A DNA stretch of 48,499 nt from an uncultured Lachnospiraceae bacterium (GTDB lineage Bacteria > Bacillota > Clostridia > Lachnospirales > Lachnospiraceae), in the NCBI GenBank assembly GCA_946544235.1, contig CAMNMC010000106.1, forward strand, positions 1-48,499. The letters are read 5' to 3'. Positions 1-8,741 of the stretch are shown piece by piece. Every line of letters starts with the position of its first letter. Within the stretch, counting starts at the first letter, position 1. The notes below the pieces were generated by a model that saw only the letters and a list, made by a program, of their open reading frames with translations, did no database searches and had not been told where the DNA came from. A program made the position numbers and the translations under genes.

Positions 1-1127
1 GACATACCTACCGCAAGTAAAGGTCCTACGATCGTATTTGACACATATATTCCTGAAGAAAAATACTGTGCAGCTTCCTTCTTCACCAGAGCCTTCATAA
101 CTGACTGCTCTGCCATAGCCTCGAGGTGATATTCCCTGTGCCGCGTCACAGTTCGCAGCCGTGAGGAAAGCCTGAAGAAATTCTTTCCGATCACAAAGCT
201 CGTCAATCCCAGGATTACAATCGATATTAAAAAATATATCAGAATCACAGCAAAATCATGTTTCAGCAGAGCCTTGCCGAGGATTCGTACAGGCGCACAT
301 CTGTCTTCCAGTGAATTGATCGCCTTCCCTGCAGCGACAGACATTTTCGCCTTCAGACGTTCTTCTTCAAGCTTCTTCTGTTTACGTCTCTCTTTCTTAG
401 TCAGTTTTTTATCTGTTTTACCGGCGTCATCACTGTTTACATTATTATTTTCACCGTTGATAACGGTTTCTGTCTTGTTCCCGGTTTCGCCGCCGGTCAT
501 CGTATTTGTTGACATTGCAGCTGACAAGATGAACATTCCGATTACTAAAGTTATGACCAGCAAAACCTCTGCCAGAACCTTGTGACGGAATCTGGATATT
601 ATCGCTGCGAAAAGTATTCCAACCCAGGCAGAAATCGCTGCCGGAAGGATTGGCAGTATAAAAATAGCCGGGAGTATTCCAACATAGAATAAAGCTCCGG
701 CACCTGTATCGACTCCGCAAAGGATCATACTCGGCAGTACAACCAGTGTAGTGACTATCAAGCCTTCCACATACAGTCTGACCATTCGCGCCGCTGCCAC
801 ATGTGTTCCTCTGACCGGCAGGCCGGACAGAAGGTCCAGATCCTTCTCCCTGTAGATAAGCGATTTTGATTTAAACGCACCCAGCCCCAGCTGCAGCAGA
901 AATGCCAGCAGTAAGAATACCATAGGTATCTTATCCGCAAGCCCGATGTACGCGAGACCATACGCTGTCGAAAGCATATATCCCATCAGCATGAGTCCCA
1001 CAAAGAAAAGCGCGATCAGAAGCGCCTTCTTCTTTTTCTTTTCTTTTTTATCTCTGGTATGTCGGTATGTATTCAGCCCGAACAGATTGACCAGCTCGAG
1101 CTTCGCCAATACTCTAAACTCACTCAT
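1..1127 (-). CDS. ABC-2 type exporter permease, C-terminus cut by window edge
   Basis: The frame is open from the ATG at 1127 to the window edge, giving 375 residues with no stop. A short charged cytoplasmic start (Lys-rich KKEKKKKKA) is followed by several hydrophobic segments, a Lys/Glu-rich cytoplasmic loop at about residues 235-265, and another membrane segment at about 300-325. The segment reading REKDLDLLSGLPV is typical of large multi-spanning ABC permeases of Firmicutes. Its ATG overlaps the stop of the upstream ATPase (ATGA), so the two are translationally coupled and presumably form one exporter. The substrate cannot be told from sequence. Confidence 0.8.
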   Translation of the reverse strand, partial: MSEFRVLAKLELVNLFGLNTYRHTRDKKEKKKKKALLIALFFVGLMLMGYMLSTAYGLAYIGLADKIPMVFLLLAFLLQLGLGAFKSKSLIYREKDLDLLSGLPVRGTHVAAARMVRLYVEGLIVTTLVVLPSMILCGVDTGAGALFYVGILPAIFILPILPAAISAWVGILFAAIISRFRHKVLAEVLLVITLVIGMFILSAAMSTNTMTGGETGNKTETVINGENNNVNSDDAGKTDKKLTKKERRKQKKLEEERLKAKMSVAAGKAINSLEDRCAPVRILGKALLKHDFAVILIYFLISIVILGLTSFVIGKNFFRLSSRLRTVTRHREYHLEAMAEQSVMKALVKKEAAQYFSSGIYVSNTIVGPLLAVGM

Positions 1128-1834
1128 TCAACCGTCTCCATAAAGAGCTCTTCCAGCGAAGCGCCTTCCTTCACAACATCCTCCATTCGTCCGTTCGCAA
1201 TCAGGCGTCCGTCACGAATGATTGCAACCTTATTGCAGAGCTTCTCAGCCACCTCCAGAACATGTGTGGAGAAAAATATGGCACAGCCATCTGCCGTCAT
1301 CTCTTTCATGATTTCCTTCAGGATAAATGCAGCCTTCGGATCAAGTCCCACAAAAGGCTCATCCATTATCAGGAGCTTCGGCTTGTGGAGCAGCGCGGAG
1401 ATTATCACCAGCTTCTGCTTCATTCCGTGAGAATACGACGACACAAGATCCCCGAGTGAACCCGTTATCTCAAAACGGTCTGCATAATCTGATATGATAC
1501 TCTCACGATCCGCTGCAGGCACTCTGAAGATATCCGCAATCATCTGCAGATACTGTATTCCCGTCAGAAACTCATAGATATCCGGATTGTCCGGAATATA
1601 AGCTATCCTTCTCTTCACCTCGACAGGGTCCTTCTTAAGGTCGATTCCGTCGATCAGCACCTCTCCCCTGTCAAACTCGTGAATGCCCGTAATAGCCTTC
1701 AGAAGAGTTGTTTTTCCGGCTCCGTTATGACCGATGAAGGCATAGATATCCCCCGGTTCAACATGAAGCGAGATATCGGTAACGCCCTTGTCGGTGCCCT
1801 TATAATGTTTGTCAAGATTATTAATTACAAGCAT
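1124..1834 (-). CDS. ABC transporter ATP-binding protein
   Basis: This 236-residue nucleotide-binding subunit has Walker A GHNGAGKT near residues 35-42, the signature SYSHGMKQ, Walker B LLIMDEP and the switch His in FFSTH. The order and spacing are those of CcmA/NatA-type ABC-2 exporters. I chose the ATG at 1834 rather than an in-frame ATG eight codons upstream because GAGGA lies 7 nt before it and the protein then begins with the usual MLVINNLDK strand. It overlaps the following permease by 4 nt. An 87-nt gap separates it from the preceding permease gene, so it may be a second exporter in the same transcript. Confidence 0.9.
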   Translation of the reverse strand: MLVINNLDKHYKGTDKGVTDISLHVEPGDIYAFIGHNGAGKTTLLKAITGIHEFDRGEVLIDGIDLKKDPVEVKRRIAYIPDNPDIYEFLTGIQYLQMIADIFRVPAADRESIISDYADRFEITGSLGDLVSSYSHGMKQKLVIISALLHKPKLLIMDEPFVGLDPKAAFILKEIMKEMTADGCAIFFSTHVLEVAEKLCNKVAIIRDGRLIANGRMEDVVKEGASLEELFMETVE

Positions 1835-1921
1835 CCTGATTTCCTCTATTTTAATCACATGTACGATGTATTTTACAAAACCAACTGCCTATTCATGCAG
1901 TTAAGTATTATTTGTGACTCA

Positions 1922-2692
1922 CTACAGTTTCCGTCTGTTAAATATACACAAACTCAGCACTAAACTCAGCAAAGCGAACTCGCCCGCAAATACAGCCGGT
2001 ATGATATAATCACCAACCGCTGCCTTGCCGTCCAATATCGCACCGGCTTCGATCAGTCTCAAAGGTGCGTAATCCTTAACAACAGGGAGCATGCTGAGTA
2101 CGTAGCAGATTACAAATACAAGTGCCACTCCGCCCAGAACCATGCTTCCCGAGCTGCTCATCGTTGAGAAAAGCATCACCGCGAAGATCATCATCAGTCC
2201 GAAGATGTACCAGAACAGAGCCGCCATCTCTATATGATAAACCACATTATTATCCCAGTAATACTCGTTGTAGCCGTAGGTGATTCCGTAACACATCCAG
2301 AAGAAGGCCGACCAAAGAATTATCATTATGATCAGTTTCGAAAGAATAACCTTACTTCTTCTGAGCCCCTTCGTGAGGGTAAGTATCATCGTGCCTGACT
2401 GGATTTCCTTCGTTAGAATACTGCAGAACATTATCAGAAATGCGATAAGTCCCATAGGCATATTTTTATAGAACTGCCCCCAGGAAACGGATGCGTCAGC
2501 CTTGATATTCTTTATAACGAAGCCCTCCTCCGCCATCTGGTCCGCCAGCTGCTCCATCAGCCACGGAGTAAGCTTGGTGATGAGCGGATTCATAAGTCCC
2601 AGAATGACAAATACAGCCGCAAGTATGAAGAGCCTGCCCGAACGGTACTGCTCCATTATTTCTTTTTTGATAACTGCATTAAAGCTTCTCAT
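1922..2692 (-). CDS. ABC-2 type transporter permease
   Basis: This is a 256-residue integral membrane protein. A first hydrophobic segment lies at about residues 20-42, then an extracytoplasmic loop, then about five more segments, and the protein ends with the cytoplasmic tail IFNRRKL. The motif KEIQSGTMILTLTKGLRRSK after the second segment is characteristic of ABC-2 permeases. Its ATG overlaps the stop of the ATPase gene upstream by 4 nt, which makes it the partner of that ATPase. The transported molecule is unknown; small exporters of this class often give resistance to peptides or lantibiotics. Confidence 0.85.
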   Translation of the reverse strand: MRSFNAVIKKEIMEQYRSGRLFILAAVFVILGLMNPLITKLTPWLMEQLADQMAEEGFVIKNIKADASVSWGQFYKNMPMGLIAFLIMFCSILTKEIQSGTMILTLTKGLRRSKVILSKLIIMIILWSAFFWMCYGITYGYNEYYWDNNVVYHIEMAALFWYIFGLMMIFAVMLFSTMSSSGSMVLGGVALVFVICYVLSMLPVVKDYAPLRLIEAGAILDGKAAVGDYIIPAVFAGEFALLSLVLSLCIFNRRKL

Positions 2693-3660
2693 TCTCCCGT
2701 CACCTCCAGAAAGATATCTTCAAGAGACGGCTCGATCAGTTCCATCTTATTTACCTTGATCTTATTGTCAGCTATAAAATACACAAGTTCTGTATAATCG
2801 CCCTTGGTGGTGTCGAAGATGAATTCTCGTGATGATCCGATTTCTGTAACTGCATTTTTACTAATCTTGTCACCTGCAGCATCTGTACTCTTTTCTTCGA
2901 TTCTATTAATAAATACCGCATCACCGAATCGCTTCACCAGTTTCTCCGCAACTTCATCCGTCATACCGTCATGACTCACGTGATAATTACTGGTGCGGTT
3001 CTGCTCGCGTATTTCCTCCATCTTTCCGGAAAGCTTAATCGTTCCTTCGGAAAGAAATGCTATATCTGTACATATCCTTTCAACATCGCTGAGAATATGC
3101 GTTGAAAAAAGAACCGTCGTTTCATCCTTTACAGAGCTGAGAATATCCAGGATATCCTTTCTTCCCACAGGATCGAGTGCAGAAGTCGGCTCGTCACAGA
3201 TAAGAAGCTTCGGTCGACCGAGAAGTGCCTGCGCGATACCAAGTCTCTGTTTCATTCCTCTTGAATATCCCTTGATACGGTGTTTCTCCTTGCCAAGTCC
3301 GACCTTGTCCAGAAGCTCATCGCTTCGATCTTTTATCTCTTTAGACGACAGCCCTGTTATCTGTCCGCAGAACCGGAGATACTCCCTGGCATTCATGTAT
3401 GAATAAAACTCCGGAACATCCGGCAGATATCCGATATATCTGTTAGTTGGCGTATCACCGAAATGCACCTTCTCGCCCGATACAAGTATTTCTCCCTCGT
3501 CCGCCGCAAGAAGTCCCAGAACTATCTTCATGGTCGTGGTCTTGCCTGCGCCATTCCTGCCGCAGAAGCCGTAAATACTATGCTCCGGCACTGTAAGATC
3601 AAGTCCCTTCAGGACCTCTTTCTCTCCAAAATTCTTTTTTAATCCACTTATCTTTAACAT
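2689..3660 (-). CDS. ABC transporter ATP-binding protein (BcrA/NatA-like)
   Basis: This 323-residue ATPase has Walker A GRNGAGKTT (about residues 34-42), signature GYSRGMKQR, Walker B LLICDEP, D-loop SALD and switch His in LFSTH. About 90 residues follow the core and form the C-terminal accessory region usual in exporters of the DrrA/BcrA type. The start codon lies 2 nt after the stop of the PLDc_N gene, and its ribosome site (GAGG) lies within the end of that gene. It overlaps the permease gene by 4 nt. The cassette order regulator, PLDc_N protein, ATPase, permease recurs in Firmicutes; the family pattern is known and the substrate is not. Confidence 0.92.
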   Translation of the reverse strand: MLKISGLKKNFGEKEVLKGLDLTVPEHSIYGFCGRNGAGKTTTMKIVLGLLAADEGEILVSGEKVHFGDTPTNRYIGYLPDVPEFYSYMNAREYLRFCGQITGLSSKEIKDRSDELLDKVGLGKEKHRIKGYSRGMKQRLGIAQALLGRPKLLICDEPTSALDPVGRKDILDILSSVKDETTVLFSTHILSDVERICTDIAFLSEGTIKLSGKMEEIREQNRTSNYHVSHDGMTDEVAEKLVKRFGDAVFINRIEEKSTDAAGDKISKNAVTEIGSSREFIFDTTKGDYTELVYFIADNKIKVNKMELIEPSLEDIFLEVTGE

Positions 3661-3662
3661 CC

Positions 3663-3860
3663 CTACGCCTCTTCTTTACCGATAGAAAAATACAGTACCG
3701 GTCCGATGATCGTTATAAGCGAAACCACCAGCCAGAGTGCTCTGTTACCTCTCTTATAAGTCTTGTGACTAAGTATGTGTACATATGAAACCACCAGCAG
3801 CAGTATTTCAACTATTGCAAGCGGTATGATTATTGGTAAATATTCTTTAATGTCTCCCAT
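3663..3860 (-). CDS. PLDc_N-domain small membrane protein
   Basis: This 65-residue protein has two hydrophobic segments: residues about 8-28, and a second containing LWLVVSLITIIGPVLYF. Between them sits HKTYKRGNRALW. The layout matches the phospholipase D N-terminal membrane domain (PLDc_N), which on its own is a small protein of unknown function commonly encoded next to ABC ATPases. I chose the ATG at 3860 because GGAGGA lies 9 nt upstream; an in-frame ATG 33 nt earlier lacks a ribosome site. The stop is 2 nt before the ATPase start, so it probably belongs to that transporter unit, perhaps as an accessory subunit (inference). Confidence 0.8.
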   Translation of the reverse strand: MGDIKEYLPIIIPLAIVEILLLVVSYVHILSHKTYKRGNRALWLVVSLITIIGPVLYFSIGKEEA

Positions 3861-3925
3861 GATTATTAATCCTCCGTTGTTTTTTGATGTCACAGCATCC
3901 TATCACGTCATGCTCTATAGTATGA

Positions 3926-4534
3926 TCATTTCGACAGCACCTTCTTGTGCCAGCCCTTCTTATTGCATTTCGGACATCTCATGTGTTTCTTCCAGCCCAT
4001 ATGTGGTGCAAATACGATCCATTTCATGGACGGAACATATGTATGATTGCAATTCGGACACACATAATATCCGGCATCATGCTCGATCTTGAAGCTGCAG
4101 GCCGTTGTTATGCCGAACACCAGAATTGCAAGTCCTATAATCACCGACCTGAGCAGCCATGAGATGTCGGCCAGCACCGCTATGCCCATGAAAGCTCCCA
4201 GCGACAAAAAGCCCAAAATACAGATTATTATCTCGAAATTAAGAAGCTTCTTATTACTTATCTCTTCCTTCTTTCTCATCTCGAGAAGGTTTTCCTCAGC
4301 TATTTTCTGATATTCATCCACTTTGATCCTCTCCCCTGTCAGGAGCTCATTGACATTGATTCCCAGTATCTCGGACAGTTCAAGCATGAGACTTGCATCC
4401 GGAAGAGACTTTCCTGTTTCCCATTTTGAAATCGCTCTGTCGGTTATCCCGAGCTTTTCTGCAAGCGCCGCCTGAGTAAGTCCCTTCTCCTTTCTTTCAG
4501 TAGCTATAAATCTTCCGATCTTCTGCTGATCCAT
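3926..4534 (-). CDS. XRE-family regulator with membrane segments and C-terminal zinc ribbon
   Basis: This 202-residue protein starts with a Cro/C1-type helix-turn-helix at residues 5-60 (motifs GLTQAALAEKLG and ISKWETGKSLPD). A charged linker follows, then two hydrophobic segments at about 105-150, then a zinc ribbon with CPNC and CPKC pairs separated by about 25 residues. The start at 4534 has AGGGAG 5 nt upstream, and the helix-turn-helix then begins at once; the frame extends 39 codons further up but without a good site. A membrane-tethered DNA-binding protein next to an ABC exporter suggests it senses envelope stress or the exporter substrate and controls genes 3860-1922. That role is inference from position. 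Confidence 0.85.
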   Translation of the reverse strand: MDQQKIGRFIATERKEKGLTQAALAEKLGITDRAISKWETGKSLPDASLMLELSEILGINVNELLTGERIKVDEYQKIAEENLLEMRKKEEISNKKLLNFEIIICILGFLSLGAFMGIAVLADISWLLRSVIIGLAILVFGITTACSFKIEHDAGYYVCPNCNHTYVPSMKWIVFAPHMGWKKHMRCPKCNKKGWHKKVLSK

Positions 4535-4734
4535 CTTGCTCCCTTCTGATATTCTGATGTATGGAACCTGTCCCTTACGAAGCATTTTTGCCTCAGGGCA
4601 CCGTCCCTTCATCGTGGCTTCAGAATATCCCAAACCTTTAAAAATATCCACGAACTGACGGTTGAGTCATCCAAAACAGCTGTAAAATCCTCTCTCAACC
4701 AACGGTAGAATCACTTGAAAACAACGTATTTGCG

Positions 4735-6327
4735 TCAAATAAGTCGTTCTATCTCCTTCTTGATCACAGGATCATAGATATCATCCTTGTCCCGCTCCTC
4801 CTTCGAGAGCTCATCAAAAGGAACCAGAAGCGGATGAATACCCTTCACCTTATCTCTGCTCTCACCATAGATCCATCTGTTGATCAGATGATATCTGCAC
4901 CATCTGTTATGCTCGATTATGCATATTTCCCTGATGTCAGCCTTGCCCTCATCGAGGAGCTTCTTCTCTATCCAGTAATGATCCGCACGGGCAAGATTTG
5001 ACCCCTTAAGGAAACCGTCCAGTTCTGCCCATGCCTCACGCATCTCATTTTCGTAGTCGGACGGTGCATTTCTCTCCTCACTGCGGAGCTTGTAATCATA
5101 ATTGAAGAGCATTCCCTGCCGCGACAGGATATCCTGCCTCAAGTATTCCTCGGTGAGAATATCTCTTATCTGCCCGAAGCTTATGACCTTCTTTCTGTAT
5201 ATTTCATCCAGACTTACACTTCTGTCGCTGTAATAATAAATATCTGCCTCAACCCTTCTGTGAAGAAGCTCCTGAAGAAGCTCTCGGTCTTCAAGCTTGG
5301 AAATGATTATCCTCGACATTTTACCGAGAATATCCATTCCGTCGATCGGATCTCCGTCATGAACGATAATGTCATCGCAGCCCTCAATCTCTCTTGCCTT
5401 CTTATTTATTTCCTGCAGAAAGCTTCTCTGGTGTTCCTGCGCGCCCCAGATATGATATTCGATATGCTGTTTTGAACTGTAAACATTATTTATGAAACCA
5501 TATCTGAAAAGTGCCTCTCCGGCAGCACCGAAGTCGGTTATCGCGATTCTGTAAGTGCCCTCGTAGCTGCCCTTTTTTCTATTCGCCGCGTTGTCATCAC
5601 CAACTGTACTAAACACGGTTCCATCAATCTCTATACCATCTGCAGCCCTGTCACTCACTGTATTATTCGAAACATTGTCAGTACTTACATTATCGATAAT
5701 TTCATCGTAAATATCATGATCCTTCCAGAACTTCCGCGCCATCATCTCGTAGATGTTAAAATATTTCAGATGCGGATTGTCCAGCTTCTTCACAAGAAAC
5801 GGATCTGTATGATTGAGCATCACATATATGTCCTTGCCCGACAGATTCTTTTGGCACCTGTTATATATTTCCAGATTCTTCATGTCATCCTCAAACATAA
5901 GGATATGATTCTTCGCCTTTTCGAGCTTCTCCGGATGCCTCTCAGGCTCGCCGAGATAACTGTGCTTCCAATAATCGGTAATAACCCTTGCCCAGTCCGG
6001 ATTATCCGTATAAACTGCCGTAGAATCAGCGAAACGATTCGACACGATATGCTTCAGCGAATTATGAAGCGCCTCAAATACGGCAAACATCACATCCGCA
6101 ACCACAAGGAAGGATGTGAACTTGGCAGCAAGCACGTAAACGTTGCTGATATCACTGTCAGGATTCATAAAATATAAGGCGATCGTAGCATAAACAGCCT
6201 CTAAGAAGCCCATGGTTCCATGCACAGTATCGCCTACAAAATGATAGCCGGCGACACCAAAAAGAAGCGGTACCCACGCCAGCCTGATTATCCATTTTCT
6301 TATCTTTGCCAAAACCCCGTCGTTCAT
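4735..6327 (-). CDS. Channel-like membrane protein with RCK/TrkA-like region and C-terminal RyR domain
   Basis: This 530-residue protein has three hydrophobic segments at residues about 12-90, arranged like a two-TM ion-channel module with a re-entrant stretch (GFLEAVYATIALYFM), but there is no GYG selectivity filter. The middle contains Rossmann-like strands (YRIAITDFGAAGEALF) resembling TrkA-N/RCK domains. The last 60 residues match the RyR repeat first known from ryanodine receptors: IEHNRWCRYHL, then WIYGESRD, then HPLLVPFDEL, then KDD. Bacterial RyR domains are known fused to TrkA-N and membrane modules, and a role in ligand or nucleotide sensing has been suggested. The start has AGGGG 6 nt upstream. 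It follows a two-component pair by 99 nt and may be co-transcribed. Confidence 0.75.
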   Translation of the reverse strand: MNDGVLAKIRKWIIRLAWVPLLFGVAGYHFVGDTVHGTMGFLEAVYATIALYFMNPDSDISNVYVLAAKFTSFLVVADVMFAVFEALHNSLKHIVSNRFADSTAVYTDNPDWARVITDYWKHSYLGEPERHPEKLEKAKNHILMFEDDMKNLEIYNRCQKNLSGKDIYVMLNHTDPFLVKKLDNPHLKYFNIYEMMARKFWKDHDIYDEIIDNVSTDNVSNNTVSDRAADGIEIDGTVFSTVGDDNAANRKKGSYEGTYRIAITDFGAAGEALFRYGFINNVYSSKQHIEYHIWGAQEHQRSFLQEINKKAREIEGCDDIIVHDGDPIDGMDILGKMSRIIISKLEDRELLQELLHRRVEADIYYYSDRSVSLDEIYRKKVISFGQIRDILTEEYLRQDILSRQGMLFNYDYKLRSEERNAPSDYENEMREAWAELDGFLKGSNLARADHYWIEKKLLDEGKADIREICIIEHNRWCRYHLINRWIYGESRDKVKGIHPLLVPFDELSKEERDKDDIYDPVIKKEIERLI

Positions 6328-6426
6328 ATTTTTCCCCTTACACCATCACTGTTTTACAAACTCACGCAGTGATCATTAACCACACCAATTCCATCAAATC
6401 ATCAACCTTATCATCCCTACCACCTG

Positions 6427-7125
6427 TCACTGCTTCAGCGCCACGACCAATTTCACCCTGTCATGTATACCGGTCTTATCATATATGCTGGAAATATAAT
6501 TCTTAACCGTCCCCTCGGAGATGTACAGCTTATCGGCTATCTGTCTGTTAGACAGTCCCTCGACCATAAGCTCTGCAATTTCCTTCTCACGATCGGTAAG
6601 CTCACCATATACTGAATTCGCACGGAGACTGTCCTCGCCAATCGTCGGTGTAGAACCCGTTGTTCCGTTAACACTTACATTGCCTGCTCCGTTGCCTGCA
6701 CGATTCATATTTTCCGCAACAAGCATGGTCAGTCGCTGCATAACCTTCTGATCCAGAACGGTCTGTCCTCCCATTATCTGGCTGACAGCACCGAGTATCG
6801 CATCCTTGCCGCTGTCCTTAAGAAGGTATCCATCCGCTCCGTTACTGATCGCATCGGTTATATTTTTATCATCATAGAAGGTTGTCAGAACCAGTATTTT
6901 CACAGTCGGATAAAGCTTATTTATATGACCGATCAGCTCGATGCCGCCCATACCCTTCATATTAAGGTCCACCAGAGCCATCTCGCACTCCTTGTCCTTA
7001 AGTATCTCGAGCGCCTCGTTTCCGTCGTGCGCCTTGCCGACGATCTCCATATTGTTAAGTGAAAGGATGATCTCAAGGCTGTCGAGCAGCATCGTTTCAT
7101 CATCCACCAGAATAACCCTGTTCAT
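6427..7125 (-). CDS. NarL/FixJ-family response regulator
   Basis: This is a 232-residue regulator. The receiver domain occupies residues 1-120, with the acidic pair DD at 8-9, phosphoacceptor Asp53 in ALVDLNMKG, the Thr in LVLTTFYDD and the Lys in YLLKDSG. A Gly/Asn-rich linker at about 138-160 precedes a LuxR-type helix-turn-helix (LTDREKEIAELMVEGLSNRQ) at about 168-230. I chose the ATG at 7125 because GGAGG lies 8 nt upstream and the receiver strand MNRVILVDD starts there. It follows the histidine kinase by 122 nt and is presumably its partner. Targets are unknown; the RyR gene directly downstream is one candidate. Confidence 0.92.
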   Translation of the reverse strand: MNRVILVDDETMLLDSLEIILSLNNMEIVGKAHDGNEALEILKDKECEMALVDLNMKGMGGIELIGHINKLYPTVKILVLTTFYDDKNITDAISNGADGYLLKDSGKDAILGAVSQIMGGQTVLDQKVMQRLTMLVAENMNRAGNGAGNVSVNGTTGSTPTIGEDSLRANSVYGELTDREKEIAELMVEGLSNRQIADKLYISEGTVKNYISSIYDKTGIHDRVKLVVALKQ

Positions 7126-7247
7126 ATATCTAACCTCCGTATTATCCAACACTGAAGCCATCTTCCGACGAATCAGTTAATAAAGACCTAAACTAAAACA
7201 TATAACATATTTTCGCTTCTCACTGCCAATAGCTGCCACCGTACTTA

Positions 7248-8549
7248 TCACACAGGCAGTTCCACAAAGGCTCTGAAGCCCTCATCATTTACAAAGCCGG
7301 TCTTGCCGCCGCAGCGCTCTGCATAGGACACGATCTTCTTCACACCGAAGCCCTTCTCGATCCTCGCCTTACTGTTCGCCTCGCCGAAATCGCTCCGACC
7401 ATTGTCCTTGACCTCAAGCTTTATATGCGCCGAATCTCCGGTCAGTATCACGACAAACTTTGTGGCTCCACCATGCTTAACGCCATTTGTCAGAAGCTCC
7501 TCAAGAACTCCCGTCAGAAACTCAGCATGCTCGCGCGGGATCTGTAATCCGTTCTTCCTCTCGTCATTTACATCATCGCGTCCGTTTTCGACATCATGCG
7601 TTCCTGCCCCCTGTATATCCGGCACATCGTAGATCCTGTCCACGTGCCTCTCTGTGTCCATCACAAAATCATCTATTATACCGTCCATGGCCGCCTTCAG
7701 ATCGGAAACTGGCATGGTCCCCGCCTCATCATCAAGCGTCCTCACAGCTCTTCTGATTGACTCAAGGCTTCCCCTGATTCTCTCATTTGCGTCATTCATA
7801 CGCTTCCTGGCCTCATCCGGCTTAACATCATAAAGCATATCCGCTGCATCCAGCGTCATTATTGCAGCCGTGATCGAATGGCCGACACTGTTATGTATAT
7901 TTCTACTTATATTTTCTCTCTCAACAAGCCTTGCGTTCTTGTCTGCAAGATAATTCTGCTTCGTCAGCTCGCGGTTCAGCCTCTTCTCGTGCATCTCATT
8001 TAAGTTTGAATTCTGTATCCTCTGCCTCTCCAGAGCCGCACGTCTCTGCTGCCTTCTGACAAGCCCCTTCAGGATACGTACTATCATAACAGAGAAATAT
8101 ATAATTGACCCAAGCACGATCATCATAGCCACTTCCCTGCCGGAATGGCCTACACCGACAAGTCCGAGCAGATTTGCAATAAAGAAAAGCATCATTGCAA
8201 TGTAAGCGGCAAACCAGGGCCTGAAGATGTCAAATACAGCAAAGACAAAATAGCCCGCAAAGCTTCCCGACAGCACGGAAAAGCCCCCGGCAAGCAGAAG
8301 CTTTAATACTTCCGCAGTCGTAAAGCTGCCTCTTTCCGCAAAAATATGCGCGCGTATACCTCCGGCTGCCCCCTCTTCGCTATCACTATCCGTTTCAGAC
8401 AGTTCATCATCAACAAAAAAAGTGCTGTAGGTCAGTACCACCATGAGGGCTCCGGCCAACACAAGACACACAGCCGGGTATTTTGAGAAGAACAGTGCCA
8501 GCACGGCAAGTATCATGACTATGAAATTATTAATTATTCCAAATACCAT
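7248..8549 (-). CDS. Sensor histidine kinase, HisKA_3 type, with Asn after the phospho-His
   Basis: This is a 433-residue kinase. The N-terminal half carries about five hydrophobic segments with a short acidic loop (about residues 49-65), giving a membrane sensor with little extracellular domain. A coiled coil follows, then the dimerisation/phosphoacceptor segment ENISRNIHNSVGHSI with His219, and an HATPase domain with N-box ELLTNGVKHG and the DNG of the G1 box. In most HisKA_3 kinases the residue after His is Asp or Glu; here it is Asn. The start has GGAAG 7 nt upstream. The response regulator follows in the same direction. Confidence 0.9.
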   Translation of the reverse strand: MVFGIINNFIVMILAVLALFFSKYPAVCLVLAGALMVVLTYSTFFVDDELSETDSDSEEGAAGGIRAHIFAERGSFTTAEVLKLLLAGGFSVLSGSFAGYFVFAVFDIFRPWFAAYIAMMLFFIANLLGLVGVGHSGREVAMMIVLGSIIYFSVMIVRILKGLVRRQQRRAALERQRIQNSNLNEMHEKRLNRELTKQNYLADKNARLVERENISRNIHNSVGHSITAAIMTLDAADMLYDVKPDEARKRMNDANERIRGSLESIRRAVRTLDDEAGTMPVSDLKAAMDGIIDDFVMDTERHVDRIYDVPDIQGAGTHDVENGRDDVNDERKNGLQIPREHAEFLTGVLEELLTNGVKHGGATKFVVILTGDSAHIKLEVKDNGRSDFGEANSKARIEKGFGVKKIVSYAERCGGKTGFVNDEGFRAFVELPV

Positions 8550-8606
8550 TCTGCTCTTCCAATCGTATCAATCATCGCCGATCAATTCAAACAACATCCA
8601 TAATCT

Positions 8607-8634
8607 GACGTTTCCGAACACTTCACCAAACGTC
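8607..8634 (-). promoter_or_regulatory. Possible regulatory inverted repeat upstream of the histidine kinase gene
   Basis: Inverted arms GACGTTT and AAACGTC, separated by 14 nt, lie in the leader between mnmA and the histidine kinase gene. They sit next to a TTGACA hexamer on the minus strand at about 8635-8640. A convincing -10 box at 17 nt is not apparent, so the promoter reading is weak. It may be an operator or an mRNA structure. Confidence 0.3.
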
Positions 8635-8741
8635 CTGTCAATCATTTTATTACGGATAAACAACTAACCCATCACGATTCTCTCAATCAGATTTTGATCA
8701 CATATTTCTCATCATTACATCACAGAAATTGCTCGTATAAT

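Noticed and set aside
4660..4700. Inverted GGTTGAG / CTCAACC between the RyR and XRE genes
   Set aside because: Only 7-bp arms with a 27-nt loop and no T-run; too weak to call a terminator or operator.
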